From positions 1 to 36,419 of the forward strand of contig BLLV01000207.1 in assembly GCA_011959205.1 (NCBI GenBank): a stretch of 36,419 bases of DNA. The letters run 5' to 3'. Made by a program: the position numbers and the translations under genes. Under the pieces are notes generated by a model. It did no database searches and was not told the origin of the DNA. It saw only the letters and a program-made list of their open reading frames with translations. This document shows positions 7,668 through 17,993 of this stretch, one piece after another. Each line of letters begins with the position of its first letter. Position 1 is the first letter of the stretch. This DNA comes from Bacteroidaceae bacterium. GTDB taxonomy: Bacteria > Bacteroidota > Bacteroidia > Bacteroidales > Bacteroidaceae.

Positions 7668-8051
7668 ATGGACAATTACGTTATGTTCCCCCCTCATCCC
7701 GATCTGGCACAAGAGGTACAGAGAATGCAAGGCACTCTCAGCCGTCTTGAAAAGTTTCTCGCGGCTCAGGATGAGAAAATTCATAAAGCCGAGGAATATG
7801 GATTTATCCATGAGCGGCTTCCCAACCAGCCTATGGTGAGCAAGGATGAGGCCGCTGCTATCCTCTGTGTATCACCCCGACACCTTCAGCGCATCCGAAA
7901 ACGGCTGGTGCTGAAATGGAAGAAGGTCGGTCGAGAAACCCACTACTTCCTGAAGGAACTTGTGGAGGCTATCGAAAAGTTCCAATGTCCTTGGAATCCG
8001 GTGGCATACGAGAAAGCAATGAAACGTGTAACCCGATTACCCCGATATTGA
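7668..8051 (+). CDS. Helix-turn-helix protein, excisionase-like
   Basis: A 127-residue protein with an N-terminal coiled-coil-like helix (LAQEVQRMQGTLSRLEKFL) and a C-terminal winged HTH of the excisionase/MerR type (MVSKDEAAAILCVSPRHLQRIRKR then WKKVGRETHYFLKELVEAI). In Bacteroidales ICEs such proteins bend DNA at the attachment site or regulate excision. Its place immediately after the integrase, paired with a second small HTH protein, corresponds to Xis2c in CTnDOT. The functional assignment rests on domain and position. Confidence 0.75.
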   Translation: MDNYVMFPPHPDLAQEVQRMQGTLSRLEKFLAAQDEKIHKAEEYGFIHERLPNQPMVSKDEAAAILCVSPRHLQRIRKRLVLKWKKVGRETHYFLKELVEAIEKFQCPWNPVAYEKAMKRVTRLPRY

Positions 8052-8052
8052 T

Positions 8053-8385
8053 ATGACAGTATTAGAGAAAAGAGCAATCCTCTCTGATTTCAGAGCCATA
8101 ATTGATGATCTTCGAGCAGAAATCAAATGTGAAATCAGACGCGAAATCAAGGAAGCCAGCAAAGAGATTTATGCTGTCCTGACAAATCAGGGTATCATTG
8201 AGCCGGAAGAAAGAGTTTTGACCAAGGCACAGCTCATGGAAATGTATAATGTCGGCAAAACCAAAATAGAATCCATGATGGCTGACGGTACACTACCATT
8301 CATAAAATCCGGTGACAGCCGCCAGTCCCGCGTGACCTTCCGCTGGGCAGATGCCAGAATCGCATTTGAAACCACAAGAAGATAA
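8053..8385 (+). CDS. Second helix-turn-helix protein, excisionase-like
   Basis: A 110-residue protein starting one base after the stop of the previous gene, so the two are almost certainly translated from one message. A charged N-terminal helix (FRAIIDDLRAEIKCEIRREI) precedes an excisionase-type HTH: LTKAQLMEMYNVGKTKIESM followed by the wing TLPFIKSGDSRQSRVTFRW. It takes the place of Xis2d in the CTnDOT excision operon. A short hairpin (GTGCCT/AGGCAC, 8416-8433) lies between it and the next gene. Confidence 0.75.
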   Translation: MTVLEKRAILSDFRAIIDDLRAEIKCEIRREIKEASKEIYAVLTNQGIIEPEERVLTKAQLMEMYNVGKTKIESMMADGTLPFIKSGDSRQSRVTFRWADARIAFETTRR

Positions 8386-8464
8386 AAACCATACCACCAT
8401 ACACCAATAATTAACGTGCCTCTTTTCAGGCACAAGTTTCCAACCCCAAAAACTTCTAATTAAT

Positions 8465-9988
8465 ATGGCACAAGAGCTGAATCAAGAAGAAGTCCTTATC
8501 GCCCGCAACAACGACACCGGGCAGGTAGGCGCGGTGACCGGACTCAACGAGGACGGCACACCCAAAATGACCGATGTAAAGTCGGCGAAACTCTCTGACC
8601 TCGTGAAATTCTCAAAAGGCCAGAACCCTCTCGAAGCTTTTATGTCGAACTTCGTGCGCCAGTGCAAGAACCCCTCGACATTCGGATTCTTCCGCGTACC
8701 CGCCGACCGATACGACACGGTGGGCACCGTAATCGGCGACCTCGCCAAAGACCCTGTGGCGAATGCCGAGATACTCAAAGATAACAAGGTCGATGTGGCG
8801 CTCCCGGCTCTGAAAGTCGAGCAGTCCAAGCAGACAGAAACCTCTGCGGAACCATCGGAGCAGACAGCGGATGAAGCTCAATCTCAGACAACCATGTCGC
8901 AGGAACCCAAGTGGCAGGCTATCGACCAGTCGAAAATCGACTGGGATATGCTCAAAGAGAAATGGGGCATCGACAAAGAGGCTCTCGAAGCCTCCGGCGA
9001 CCTGAGGGAGATGCTTTATAACCGGAAATCCAAGCTGGTGAATATCACCCCGACCTTCGGAGGAGAAAAATTCAGCATCGAGGCTCGACTCTCTTTCCGC
9101 ACTGACCCCGACGGCAGCGTCAAACTTGTCCCTCACTTCATCCAGAGCGAACAGAAGCTCGACCAGTTCATGGGACACAAATTCGACAAAATCGATCAGG
9201 CAAATCTCAAAGAGAACGGCAACCTCGGTCGTATTGTAGAACTGATCGACCCTGCCACCGGAGAGAAAGTTCCATCGCTCATCAGCCGGGACCGCTACAC
9301 CAACGAGCTGCTGGCAATCCCGGCAAAGGATGTCAGAATCCGTGACACTTTCGGCCAGACGAAGCTGACCATGCCGGAGATCATGACCCTGAAGAAAGGT
9401 CTTCCCCTGCCCCCCAAAGAGGTGGTATGCCGCGATGGAAAGACCCGCACGGGAATACTCCAGTACAATGTCGACCGCAAGGCTGTCGAATTTGTACCCA
9501 ACGGCATACACTGGTATGAGAAGGTGGAGCAGGCAAAGCGTGCCGCCGAAGCCAAGAAAGAAGGCAAAGGCGAATCCGTTTCGACCGAGGCTTCGGAAAA
9601 GAAGGCTGAGAGGAAACCCAACTGGACACTCAAAGACGGCAGCATCAAGCCTCTCGGACAATGGAACAAGATTCCGCTCACCGAACAGCAGAAGGAAGAC
9701 TACGCCAACGGGCGTGTCGCCAAGCTCGACAACATGGTCGATGAGAAGGGACAGCCCTGCACTGTCTATCTGTACTTCGACAAGGAGAAACAGCGTCCGG
9801 TGACATCGCTCAATGACCCGCGTGTCAAGGTCGCCGACGAATCCCGCACCCAGAAGGCGGTGAACAACGACGGTCTCACCAACGAGGAGACGAAGAACAT
9901 CACCGACCCTCTGACCAAGGGACAGACCCAGCCGAAGGACGAAATCCAGCAAAAGCAGCAGCGTAAGCCAAAGGGCCCGCGACTCTGA
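8465..9988 (+). CDS. DUF4099/DUF3945-type ICE protein
   Basis: A 507-residue protein of the kind found in many Bacteroidales conjugative elements beside a topoisomerase gene. The N-terminal part (1-120) begins with QEEVLIARNNDTGQVGAVTG and contains the FFRVP...RYDTVGTVI segment. A low-complexity linker rich in E, S, Q and T follows (121-150). Next is a DUF4099-like region (150-250, IDWDMLKEKWGIDKEALE), then the DUF3945-like part (TFGQTKLTMPEIMTLKKGLP) and a Lys/Gln-rich tail. There are no catalytic motifs, signal peptide or membrane segment. Position between the HTH pair and the topoisomerase-like gene matches orf3 of the CTnDOT excision operon. Biochemical function is unknown. Confidence 0.75.
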   Translation: MAQELNQEEVLIARNNDTGQVGAVTGLNEDGTPKMTDVKSAKLSDLVKFSKGQNPLEAFMSNFVRQCKNPSTFGFFRVPADRYDTVGTVIGDLAKDPVANAEILKDNKVDVALPALKVEQSKQTETSAEPSEQTADEAQSQTTMSQEPKWQAIDQSKIDWDMLKEKWGIDKEALEASGDLREMLYNRKSKLVNITPTFGGEKFSIEARLSFRTDPDGSVKLVPHFIQSEQKLDQFMGHKFDKIDQANLKENGNLGRIVELIDPATGEKVPSLISRDRYTNELLAIPAKDVRIRDTFGQTKLTMPEIMTLKKGLPLPPKEVVCRDGKTRTGILQYNVDRKAVEFVPNGIHWYEKVEQAKRAAEAKKEGKGESVSTEASEKKAERKPNWTLKDGSIKPLGQWNKIPLTEQQKEDYANGRVAKLDNMVDEKGQPCTVYLYFDKEKQRPVTSLNDPRVKVADESRTQKAVNNDGLTNEETKNITDPLTKGQTQPKDEIQQKQQRKPKGPRL

Positions 9989-10030
9989 TTCCCACAGCAG
10001 AGTATAATCCACAACCACTGAACCCACGCG

Positions 10031-10075
10031 GATGAAACGCCTAGGGAGGGTCCGGAACCTCCCGACGCTTTCGTC
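10031..10075 (+). promoter_or_regulatory. Structured intergenic RNA element
   Basis: In the 123-nt gap before the topoisomerase-like gene the sequence can fold as a two-tier stem. GATGAAA (10031-10037) pairs with TTTCGTC (10069-10075) around GGGAGG (10044-10049) paired with CCTCCC (10058-10063), capped by an 8-nt loop. There is no T tract, so it is not an intrinsic terminator. It may be a leader structure controlling the downstream gene or an mRNA-processing element. Pairing was judged by eye only. Confidence 0.4.
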
Positions 10076-10111
10076 TCAAAATTCCCAACTCACAATAAAA
10101 ACATTTCAAAT

Positions 10112-11191
10112 ATGACAAAGAAGACACTCGTGACAGTCGTAACCGCCAACCGTTTCATGGCTGAGACCATTGCCCGCGCAATCGGCGCAACCTCCGAACT
10201 CGAAGGCTACTATCATGGCAACGGCTATGCCGTGACATGGACCAACGGCGAAATCATCGAATCCGAATACAAGCATGGCGAAAAGTTCGTCATGAACTCC
10301 GGTCAGGACATGCGCCAGATGTACGCGCACCACTTCAATTTCAGGATGCGCAACTATGATGCGCTGCTCGGCTGGGAGAAGTCGAAAGCCGACGAAGCCC
10401 AACTCTCCGTAATCAAGACGCTGTGGGCAAAAAGCAATGTCGTCGTCAACGCCATGGAACCCACATTCGAAGGAGAACTGGCGTTCCTGAACCTGTACTG
10501 GTATCTCCGTATGCCGGTGACTGTGCGCCGCGCATGGCTTCCACGTCTGCGTAAGCCCATCATCATCCGGGCTGTCGAGAACGGCACATATTCTCCCGAC
10601 AAGCATGAGGCATGGCTCGCGGAGGAACTCGTGAATTTTTTTCTCAAAGCCAATTCCGAGGCCGCAGGAAAAGACCTCGACATCGAATCGGCTGAGAACG
10701 AATCAGCCGATGAAAGCGGCGACGTGGAACTGAATATCGTGAAGGGTCAGACTCTTCACAACATGGTCACCCTGTGGATGGATGCCACTATGGAACTCGG
10801 CTACGATTTTGAGCCGACGTTCCTCATCGCCCACAAACTTTACGCCAAAGGGCTGATCTCATACCCCTACCTCTACCAGAACGGCATCCCCGGCAATGTT
10901 TATGACTCCATGCGTCGTGACTTCCGTGTGCTGGAACACAACCCCTGCTACGGCCGGATGGCTAAAGAAGTGGGATGGCTCAGCACCCGCAACACCTTCC
11001 ACAATGGCGAAACGCCCTATAACGGTCATGGCATAGTCACGACCGGGCTGCATCCCACCGACCTCAGCCGTGACGAGGAAAAACTCTACAACCTCATCGT
11101 GAAGCGAGTCATCGAGGCCTTCACCCCCGACGAGAATGATTTTCAGAAGAAAGCCCGCAAGAAGCGTAAATCCCACAAGAAAGCGGGTTAA
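10112..11191 (+). CDS. Degenerate topoisomerase III-like protein (Exc-like)
   Basis: A 359-residue protein that follows the order of type IA topoisomerase III but is half its length. The N-terminal toprim-like part has ARAIGATSELEGYYHGNGYA and VVVNAMEPTFEGELAF (112-125). Here the acidic pair and arginine of the usual D-A-G-R-E-G-E are changed to M-E-P-T-F-E-G-E. A later segment, AHKLYAKGLISYPYLY (near residue 250), corresponds to the catalytic SYPRTD. The tyrosine is kept but R-T-D is lost. LHPTDLSRDEEKLYNLIVKR near the end matches the usual TopB PTG...LYELI region. The tail is very basic (KKARKKRKSHKKAG). In CTnDOT the excision operon ends with exc, a topoisomerase III. This gene occupies that place but probably cannot cut DNA, and may act by binding. 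Confidence 0.7.
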   Translation: MTKKTLVTVVTANRFMAETIARAIGATSELEGYYHGNGYAVTWTNGEIIESEYKHGEKFVMNSGQDMRQMYAHHFNFRMRNYDALLGWEKSKADEAQLSVIKTLWAKSNVVVNAMEPTFEGELAFLNLYWYLRMPVTVRRAWLPRLRKPIIIRAVENGTYSPDKHEAWLAEELVNFFLKANSEAAGKDLDIESAENESADESGDVELNIVKGQTLHNMVTLWMDATMELGYDFEPTFLIAHKLYAKGLISYPYLYQNGIPGNVYDSMRRDFRVLEHNPCYGRMAKEVGWLSTRNTFHNGETPYNGHGIVTTGLHPTDLSRDEEKLYNLIVKRVIEAFTPDENDFQKKARKKRKSHKKAG

Positions 11192-11249
11192 GAGGCTTGA
11201 AAATCAGCTAAAATATCAATAACTCCTCCCGAATGTCCCGAAGATTTTG

Positions 11250-11257
11250 TATCTTTG
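11250..11257 (+). promoter_or_regulatory. -7 element upstream of the DUF1896/helicase operon
   Basis: TATCTTTG is a perfect TAnnTTTG. Transcription would begin about 150 nt before the likely start codon at 11415, giving a long leader that holds two hairpins (see the next entry). Confidence 0.6.
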
Positions 11258-11268
11258 CACTTGATTCA

Positions 11269-11345
11269 ACGTCATATAATGTTTTTGTTTCATTTTTGAC
11301 GTGGATTTAGTGGTTGGACATCGGGCGGGAACCCGGTGTCCTTTT
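11269..11345 (+). promoter_or_regulatory. Leader with attenuator-like terminator hairpin
   Basis: Within the leader, GGACATCGGG (11316-11325) pairs completely (one G-U) with CCCGGTGTCC (11332-11341) and is followed directly by TTTT, the form of an intrinsic terminator placed before the coding region. A weaker inverted repeat ACGTCA/TGACGT (11269-11274, 11297-11302) lies just upstream. The arrangement suggests that transcription into the very long helicase gene is attenuated. The controlling signal is not evident. Confidence 0.5.
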
Positions 11346-11414
11346 GCTTATATGCCTACCATACACCACTTTAAGCAAACAGGATTTCGGCAAACCACTA
11401 AATTCCCCACCATA

Positions 11415-11870
11415 ATGAAACAATCTCATGAAAATGAGATGGACTATTTCGCAGCCTATCTCTACGGTCACCTACGTGACCACCGCTTTCCCGAATTAAC
11501 AGACCCAGAGTTTATCAATACCCGCGCCGGCGAAGCATATAAGACCATGACCCACCTTATCCTCGAAGGGCGCAGTCAGTCCGTAGCCGAGGAACTCGCC
11601 ATGCGTGTTCTTCTCGAAGGTCACTATGTGTCCCGTTGGGATGTGATATTCAACCTCCTTGAAGAACTGTTCCACAACGACCTGCCGACTGAAGAAGCAA
11701 AAATTGAGTGGGCAGAATTACTGCTCGGACTCCGTTACGTCAACGCCATACTTGACAAGTATGAAGTCAACGGGGACTTCCTCAGCAGAGAAGATTACCC
11801 GAGGCTACAGAACGAGTTAGCGGGTACCATTGCGGACATTTTAGAACAATACCGCAATGAGTTACAATAG
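11415..11870 (+). CDS. DUF1896 family protein
   Basis: A mostly helical 151-residue cytoplasmic protein, normal size for the family. The conserved start is [20 protein letters not shown], and the rest carries the usual ADxAAxxYE-like segment ([19 protein letters not shown]), [20 protein letters not shown] and a C-terminal [20 protein letters not shown] chose ATG 11415 because the family begins at this point and the longer frame from 11301 would run through the attenuator hairpin. It overlaps the next gene by 14 nt. DUF1896 genes regularly precede the methylase/helicase gene in Bacteroidales mobile elements. Their function is unknown. Confidence 0.8.
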   Translation: MKQSHENEMDYFAAYLYGHLRDHRFPELTDPEFINTRAGEAYKTMTHLILEGRSQSVAEELAMRVLLEGHYVSRWDVIFNLLEELFHNDLPTEEAKIEWAELLLGLRYVNAILDKYEVNGDFLSREDYPRLQNELAGTIADILEQYRNELQ

Positions 11871-14800
11871 ACTACAAACAATGCGCGACAACATCGAGGC
11901 GATACGGATGGCGTTTAGTCTCGGTGTCAAGGGGCGCGGGGCGCAGACTGCCGAGGAGATTGCAGTGCTGCGCAAGTATGCCGGATTCGGTGGGTTGAAG
12001 TGTATTCTCAACGATGCCAATGAACTGGCGGATGCCGCCAAGTGGAGCAAGAGCGACATTGAACTGTTCGCGCCTACGGTAGAGCTGCGTCGGCTGATTC
12101 ACGATTATTCTCGTGATGATAAGGAGTTTAACCGCTATATGGAGTCGTTGAAGGCGTCAACGCTGACAGCATTCTATACCGACAACCGTATTGTTGATGC
12201 TATTTCCGATGCGCTTAAATATCAGGGTGTAGAGATAAAAAGTTTTCTTGAACCGTCTGCCGGACAGGGAGCGTTTATCGACTCTTTCCTGCGCAATGAC
12301 AGATACCCCGGAGCCGAGGTGTTGGCTTACGAAAAGGACTTGCTCACCGGTAAAATCTTGTCAGCCCTGCACCCGTCAATGCTGACACGCATAGAGAGGT
12401 TCGAGAAGATTGAGAGTGACTTCAACGGTTACTTTGATGTTGCTGCCTCCAATGTTCCTTTCGGAGATTTCGCGGTTGCAGACCCGGCTTATGCCGTTAG
12501 CAAGGAGATTGGCTATCGTCAGGCTTCCAAGTCGTTGCACAATTACTTCTTTCTCAAAGGTCTTGACCAAGTGAGAGAAGGAGGCCTGATTGCCTTTATC
12601 ACATCGCAGGGTGTAATGAACGCCGCTTCGCCTTTCATAAGAATGGAGCTTGTGAAAAAGGCTGACCTTGTGGCGGCTCTGCGTCTGCCCAACAATACGT
12701 TCAGCGAAAATGCTGGAACAGATGTCGGCTCTGACCTGATTATTTTCCAGAAGCACACCGAAAAGAAGTCTTTGTCGGCTGATGAAGAGTTTTTCATTCA
12801 ATCGGTAGTTGACCGGGGTACAAAAGTGCCAGGCAACAAGTTCTTTCAGGCGTTTCCGCAGAATGTTATATGCACCGACGCCAAGGTTGGCAATGACCAG
12901 TATGGCAAACCTGCTATCGTGTACCACCATGACGGAGGTGTCGATGGCATTGCACAAGACTTGCGTAAGGCACTCGACGAGTCGTTGCACCTGCGCCTGA
13001 ATCTGGAATTGTATAATTCCAAAGGCATTAAGCCGCCTACACCTGACCCTGTTACGCCAACTCCTACACCCAAGCAGGATGCGAAGGTGGAAGTTCCAAG
13101 AGCTGAAAAAAAGTCGAGCCATACCAATACACCTCTGATGCAACAGTATCAGGAGATGAAAAAGAAACATCCTGATGCTGTACTTCTTTTCCGTGTGGGT
13201 GATTTCTATGAAATATTCGGCAAGGATGCCGTGACAGCCTCGGAAATATTAGGTATAACTTTGACCCGCAGAGCCAACGGCAGGGACAATTATATTGAAT
13301 TGGCTGGCTTTCCGCATCATGCTCTTGACACATATCTGCCCAAACTTGTGCGGGCCGGCAAACGTGTGGCAATCTGCGAACAGTTGGAAGACCCGAAGCT
13401 GAAAAAGACACCTAAGCAGAAGGTGGTTGAAACGGTTACACCCAATCAGCCTCCAAAAGCGGAGCCTGAGCCGGAACCAAAGCCTGCCCCCGCTCCTGTT
13501 GATTCATCAAAAATGGAACCAGCCAAGGATATAGAGACCGACGGCAGTCCTGATTACACCGATAATCCCGACCCTCGCCTGTTTGCCTACAATCTCTTCG
13601 GCGAATTGGAGCCTATCGGCAAACCCCGCCGTCAGCCGAAACAGGCTGAGGATGCCCCCAAGCCGAAACCGAGTGTCGAAGTCAAGGACATACCCGTAAA
13701 GAAATTCCGTCCGCTCAATGAAAAGGAGCTGGAGTTTTATGGCTCTCTTAACTGGGAGGACAATCCGCCCATCAATGGATTCTACGAAACCATGATGTCT
13801 ATTGCCCACCGCCAGCTTGAAGAAATGCGTCTGGAACGTGAGGCGGAAGAAGCCGCCAAACAAGCCGCTGCAAATGGCGAGACTATCAACGAAAGCGGCA
13901 CCGTCATTGAAAGAACCGAAGGCGACTTCATACCCGGCAGACAGCCAAGAGTGGTTCCACAAAAGCCGGAGCCTGTCGAAAGGGATATGTCTCCCCGTCC
14001 TTTCTCGGAGGACATTCAGTTCTTCCACCATAACGGCAGTATGGTCGTTCAGGACGGCATGGTCGGATTCCTCTCGGAAGTCCGCAAGAACGGAGCAACA
14101 TTCAATCCGTTGGAGTTGAAGCCGGAACAGGCGAAACGCGCCATGCTCTATGTCACCCTGTCGGAGACATACCAGCAACTCTACAACTACGAGGCTGAAA
14201 CGCACGAGGCAAGTGCCGAGCTGCGCGAACACCTCAATCAGTATTATGATGAGTTTGTGGAGAAATACGGTAATCTCAACGAGAAACAGAATGTGAGATT
14301 TATCCTCATGGACGCCAATGGGCGTGACGCACTGGCATTGGAGCGCGGCGAGAACGGTAGGTTTGTCAAGGCTGACATCTTCGATCATCCTGTTTCATTC
14401 GCTGTGGATGAACTGACAAGTGTCGATACTCCTATGGAGGCGTTATCTGCATCGCTCAACAAGTTCGGTGCCGTCAATCTGGACTATATGACCGGATTAG
14501 TGGATATGTCCGAGGAAAATCTGATTCAGAGTCTGGAGGGACACATATATTATAACCCTCTGGTGGAGAATTATGAAATCAAGGACAGGTTTATCGCCGG
14601 AAACGTGGTGCAGAAAGCCGAGGATGTCAAGGCATGGATTGACCGCGAAGAAGAACGTATCAAAAACTTCCCCGGATATGACGGCATCGAGCCATATATC
14701 GCTATGGCGCAGGATTCTCTCAAAGCACTTGAAGAAGCCACCCCGCGAAAAATCACTTTCGCCGAACTTGACTTCAATTTCGGCGAGAGGTGGATACCCA

Positions 14801-17800
14801 CCGGCATATACTCCGCTTACATGAGCAATCTGTATGGCACCGACATAAAGATTGCCTATTCATCCTCGATGGACGAGTATTCATGTGACGCGCCACGCAA
14901 GAACATGAAGATATGGGAGGAATTCTGCGTCAGAGGCTATTACCGCACATACGACGGCATAAGCCTTCTGAAACACGCCCTGCACAACACCGTCCCCGAC
15001 ATCAAGAAGTCTGCCGGAAAGGATGAGAACGGCCACGATATCAAGGTGCCTGACAGCGAGGCGATTCAGCTTGCCAATACCAAAATCGACGAAATCCGCA
15101 ACGGTTTTGCCGACTGGCTCGAAGCGCAGTCGCCTGAGTTCAAGGAGAAACTCTCTGACCTCTACAACCGCAAGTTCAACTGCTTTGTGCGTCCGCAGTA
15201 TGACGGCAGCCACCAGACGTTCCCCGACCTCAATATGAAGATGCTCGGAGACCGCTACGGCATACACTCCGTGTATCAGTCGCAGAAGGATTGTGTGTGG
15301 ATGCTGTTGCAGAACGGCGGCGGCATCTGTGACCATCAAGTCGGGACCGGCAAGACACTGATAATGTGTATGGCGGCACATGAGATGAAACGTCTCGGAC
15401 TTGCCCACAAGCCGATGATTATCGGAATGAAGGCGAATGTGGCAGAAATTGCCATGACATACCATAGTGCCTATCCCAACGCGAGGATTCTCTATGCCGA
15501 TGAAAAGAGTTTCAAGGCGGACAACCGTGTGGCGTTCTTCAATAAAATGAAGAACAACGACTATGACTGCATTATAATGTCGCACGACCAGTTCGGCAAG
15601 ATACCGCAGTCGCCCGAAATCCAGCAGGAGATTCTTCAGGCGGAACTTGACAGCGTGGAGGAGAACCTTGAAGTTGTCAGGCAGCAGGGGCATGACGTGT
15701 CACGCGCCATGCTGAAAGGTCTTATCAAGCGCAAGGAGAATCTTACCGCCAAGATTGCCACCATCCAGTATCAGATGGAGCAGAACCGCGACAACGTGGT
15801 GGACTTCAAACAGATGGGTATCGACCACATATTCGTTGACGAATCTCAGAACTATAAAAATTTGATGTTCAACACCCGTCACACCCGTGTCGCCGGTCTC
15901 GGCAACGCCGACGGAAGCCAACGCTCCCTCAATCTTCTCTATGCTATACGCACCATTCAGGAACGTACAGGCAAAGACCTAGGGGCGACCTTTCTCAGTG
16001 GCACGACAATCTCCAATTCTTTGACTGAACTGTATTTGCTCTTCAAGTATCTACGACCGAATGAGCTGGAGCGGCAGGAAATCCGCAGTTTTGACGCATG
16101 GGCGGCTATCTTCGCCAAGAAGACAACCGACTTCGAGTTTTCCGTCACCAACAACTTGATTCAGAAGGAGCGTTTCCGCTACTTCATCAAGGTGCCGGAA
16201 CTGGCGGCATTCTACAACGAGATAACGGACTATCGTACCGCCGAGGATGTAGGTGTTGACCGGCCGGAGAAACGTGAGATTCTTCACAACATCCCTCCGA
16301 CACCGGCGCAGGAGGCTTTCATCGAGAAACTGATGAAGTTTGCCGAGAGTGGCGATGCCACGATACTCGGCAGGGCGCCATTGTCTGACACCGAGGAAAA
16401 AGCGAAGATGCTCATTGCCACGGACTATGCCCGCAAGATGGCTCTTGACCTCCGGCTCGTTGACCCTTCATACGGCGACGATCCGAACAACAAGGCCAGC
16501 CATTGCGCCAAGATGATTGCCGAATACTACCGCAAATACGACGCGCAGAAAGGTACACAGTTTGTTTTCAGCGACCTCGGCACATACAAGCCCGGCGAAT
16601 GGAATGTCTATTCCGAAATCAAGCGCAAGCTGATTGAGGATTATGGTATCCCGGCGCATGAGATACGTTTCATTCAGGAGTGTAAGACGGAACGTAGCCG
16701 AAAGGCTGTCATCGAGGCTATGAACAGCGGTGATGTCAGAGTTTTGTTCGGTTCGACAACCATGCTCGGCACAGGCGTGAACGCCCAGCGCAGAGCGGTT
16801 GCGGTCCATGAACTCGAATGCCCCTGGCGACCGAGTGACCTTGAACAACGTGAGGGCCGTGCGATACGAGCCGGCAACGAGATTGCCAAGTTGTATGCTG
16901 ATAACAAGGTGGATGTAATCATCTATGCTGTCGAGAAGTCGCTGGACTCCTACAAGTTCAATCTTCTTCACTGCAAGGCTACTTTCATTGCCCAGTTGAA
17001 ATCCGGTGCTATGGGAGCCAGAACCATTGACGAGGGTTCGATGGATGAGAAGAACGGCATGAACTTCTCGGAATACATGGCTATACTCAGCGGTAACACC
17101 GACCTGTTGGATAAAGCGAAACTCGAAAAGCGCATAGCGGCATTGGAGAGTGAGCGCAAATCCTTCAACAAGGGCATCGGAGACTCCCGTTTCAGACTCC
17201 AGACCATCAGCCACGACATCGCCAACAATGAGGCGGCTATCGCACGGATGAAGGAAGACGCTGCCAAGTATCAGTCTGCTGTTCAGCGAGACAAGGACGG
17301 CAATCCGGTCAACAGTCTTGTCCTTGACGACTGTAAGTATAAGGATGAGCAGAACATGGGCATCTACCTGCAAGGATTGGCTCGCACGACCGACACCCAC
17401 GGTAAATACGTCCGTGTCGGCGAGGTCTATGGCTTCCCGATAAGCATAATATCGGAGCGGACGGTCGTTGACGGCAGAGAAGGCATCCAGAACCGTTTTG
17501 TTGTCGAAGGCAACTACAAATACAAGTTCAACAACGGCTTCATTGCCATGAGCGACACACATGCCGCCTGCATGAACTTCGTCAACGCTCTGGAGAAAAT
17601 CCCCGGCATAATCGCCCAGTACGAGGAACGCACGGCCAAACTCAAGGCCGATGTTCCAGTTCTCGAAGGCATCGTCGCCAAGACATGGGGCAAAGAGGAT
17701 GAGTTAAAGGCGTTGAAATCCGAACTTGCCGCCCTCGACCGCAAGATTACCGCCGAACTTGCCCCTAAACACGATGAAAAAGACGGCGAGGAAGTCAAGC

Positions 17801-17928
17801 GGGATGAGCAGCCACAGCAATCACAGCGGGTCGAGAACCCGGCACAATCCTCCGGCTCAAAGGAGTCGATGGTGGCTGAACCTATTTATATGTATGCCTC
17901 ACGGCGTACTTTCACTGGATTACGATAG
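11857..17928 (+). CDS. Giant N6-methylase-like / MutS-I / SNF2-type helicase protein
   Basis: A 2023-residue multidomain protein characteristic of Bacteroidales ICEs. Residues ~90-330 form an N6-adenine methylase-like domain, with the AdoMet motif [11 protein letters not shown] (129-139). The catalytic motif reads NVPF (about 199) instead of the typical NPPY/F. Residues ~422-512 are a MutS domain I ([55 protein letters not shown]). Proline-rich linkers follow. From ~1140 comes a superfamily 2 helicase: Walker A HQVGTGKT (about 1163), DESQ (about 1327), and the C-terminal motif [10 protein letters not shown] (about 1664). A coiled-coil region closes the protein. It is probably a DNA-processing or anti-restriction factor for the transferred strand, but no experimentally defined role is known to me. 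Confidence 0.85.
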   Translation: MSYNRLQTMRDNIEAIRMAFSLGVKGRGAQTAEEIAVLRKYAGFGGLKCILNDANELADAAKWSKSDIELFAPTVELRRLIHDYSRDDKEFNRYMESLKASTLTAFYTDNRIVDAISDALKYQGVEIKSFLEPSAGQGAFIDSFLRNDRYPGAEVLAYEKDLLTGKILSALHPSMLTRIERFEKIESDFNGYFDVAASNVPFGDFAVADPAYAVSKEIGYRQASKSLHNYFFLKGLDQVREGGLIAFITSQGVMNAASPFIRMELVKKADLVAALRLPNNTFSENAGTDVGSDLIIFQKHTEKKSLSADEEFFIQSVVDRGTKVPGNKFFQAFPQNVICTDAKVGNDQYGKPAIVYHHDGGVDGIAQDLRKALDESLHLRLNLELYNSKGIKPPTPDPVTPTPTPKQDAKVEVPRAEKKSSHTNTPLMQQYQEMKKKHPDAVLLFRVGDFYEIFGKDAVTASEILGITLTRRANGRDNYIELAGFPHHALDTYLPKLVRAGKRVAICEQLEDPKLKKTPKQKVVETVTPNQPPKAEPEPEPKPAPAPVDSSKMEPAKDIETDGSPDYTDNPDPRLFAYNLFGELEPIGKPRRQPKQAEDAPKPKPSVEVKDIPVKKFRPLNEKELEFYGSLNWEDNPPINGFYETMMSIAHRQLEEMRLEREAEEAAKQAAANGETINESGTVIERTEGDFIPGRQPRVVPQKPEPVERDMSPRPFSEDIQFFHHNGSMVVQDGMVGFLSEVRKNGATFNPLELKPEQAKRAMLYVTLSETYQQLYNYEAETHEASAELREHLNQYYDEFVEKYGNLNEKQNVRFILMDANGRDALALERGENGRFVKADIFDHPVSFAVDELTSVDTPMEALSASLNKFGAVNLDYMTGLVDMSEENLIQSLEGHIYYNPLVENYEIKDRFIAGNVVQKAEDVKAWIDREEERIKNFPGYDGIEPYIAMAQDSLKALEEATPRKITFAELDFNFGERWIPTGIYSAYMSNLYGTDIKIAYSSSMDEYSCDAPRKNMKIWEEFCVRGYYRTYDGISLLKHALHNTVPDIKKSAGKDENGHDIKVPDSEAIQLANTKIDEIRNGFADWLEAQSPEFKEKLSDLYNRKFNCFVRPQYDGSHQTFPDLNMKMLGDRYGIHSVYQSQKDCVWMLLQNGGGICDHQVGTGKTLIMCMAAHEMKRLGLAHKPMIIGMKANVAEIAMTYHSAYPNARILYADEKSFKADNRVAFFNKMKNNDYDCIIMSHDQFGKIPQSPEIQQEILQAELDSVEENLEVVRQQGHDVSRAMLKGLIKRKENLTAKIATIQYQMEQNRDNVVDFKQMGIDHIFVDESQNYKNLMFNTRHTRVAGLGNADGSQRSLNLLYAIRTIQERTGKDLGATFLSGTTISNSLTELYLLFKYLRPNELERQEIRSFDAWAAIFAKKTTDFEFSVTNNLIQKERFRYFIKVPELAAFYNEITDYRTAEDVGVDRPEKREILHNIPPTPAQEAFIEKLMKFAESGDATILGRAPLSDTEEKAKMLIATDYARKMALDLRLVDPSYGDDPNNKASHCAKMIAEYYRKYDAQKGTQFVFSDLGTYKPGEWNVYSEIKRKLIEDYGIPAHEIRFIQECKTERSRKAVIEAMNSGDVRVLFGSTTMLGTGVNAQRRAVAVHELECPWRPSDLEQREGRAIRAGNEIAKLYADNKVDVIIYAVEKSLDSYKFNLLHCKATFIAQLKSGAMGARTIDEGSMDEKNGMNFSEYMAILSGNTDLLDKAKLEKRIAALESERKSFNKGIGDSRFRLQTISHDIANNEAAIARMKEDAAKYQSAVQRDKDGNPVNSLVLDDCKYKDEQNMGIYLQGLARTTDTHGKYVRVGEVYGFPISIISERTVVDGREGIQNRFVVEGNYKYKFNNGFIAMSDTHAACMNFVNALEKIPGIIAQYEERTAKLKADVPVLEGIVAKTWGKEDELKALKSELAALDRKITAELAPKHDEKDGEEVKRDEQPQQSQRVENPAQSSGSKESMVAEPIYMYASRRTFTGLR

Positions 17929-17933
17929 ATGGC

Positions 17934-17982
17934 AAAGCCGACAGCTACTGAATTGGATTCAATGCTGTCGGTTTTGTTTTTT
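17934..17982 (+). terminator. Terminator between the helicase gene and the cargo
   Basis: A stem of up to 12 bp, 17934-17945 with 17964-17975 (core CCGACAGC/GCTGTCGG), followed on the plus strand by TTTTGTTTTTT. It ends the helicase operon. The A-rich 5' side lets it act, more weakly, for the convergent porin transcript as well. Confidence 0.8.
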
Positions 17983-17993
17983 GCACTTTATTG

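Noticed and set aside
8612-10027. 471-residue open frame on the minus strand
   Set aside because: It is the antisense shadow of the DUF4099/DUF3945 gene, caused by G+C-rich codon bias. Composition is not protein-like and there is no promoter or motif.
16468-17562. 364-residue minus-strand frame, and similar long minus frames at 12376-13170, 13507-14388 and 14881-15693
   Set aside because: All lie inside the continuous 2023-residue helicase gene, whose motifs are unambiguous. The antisense translations show no domains.
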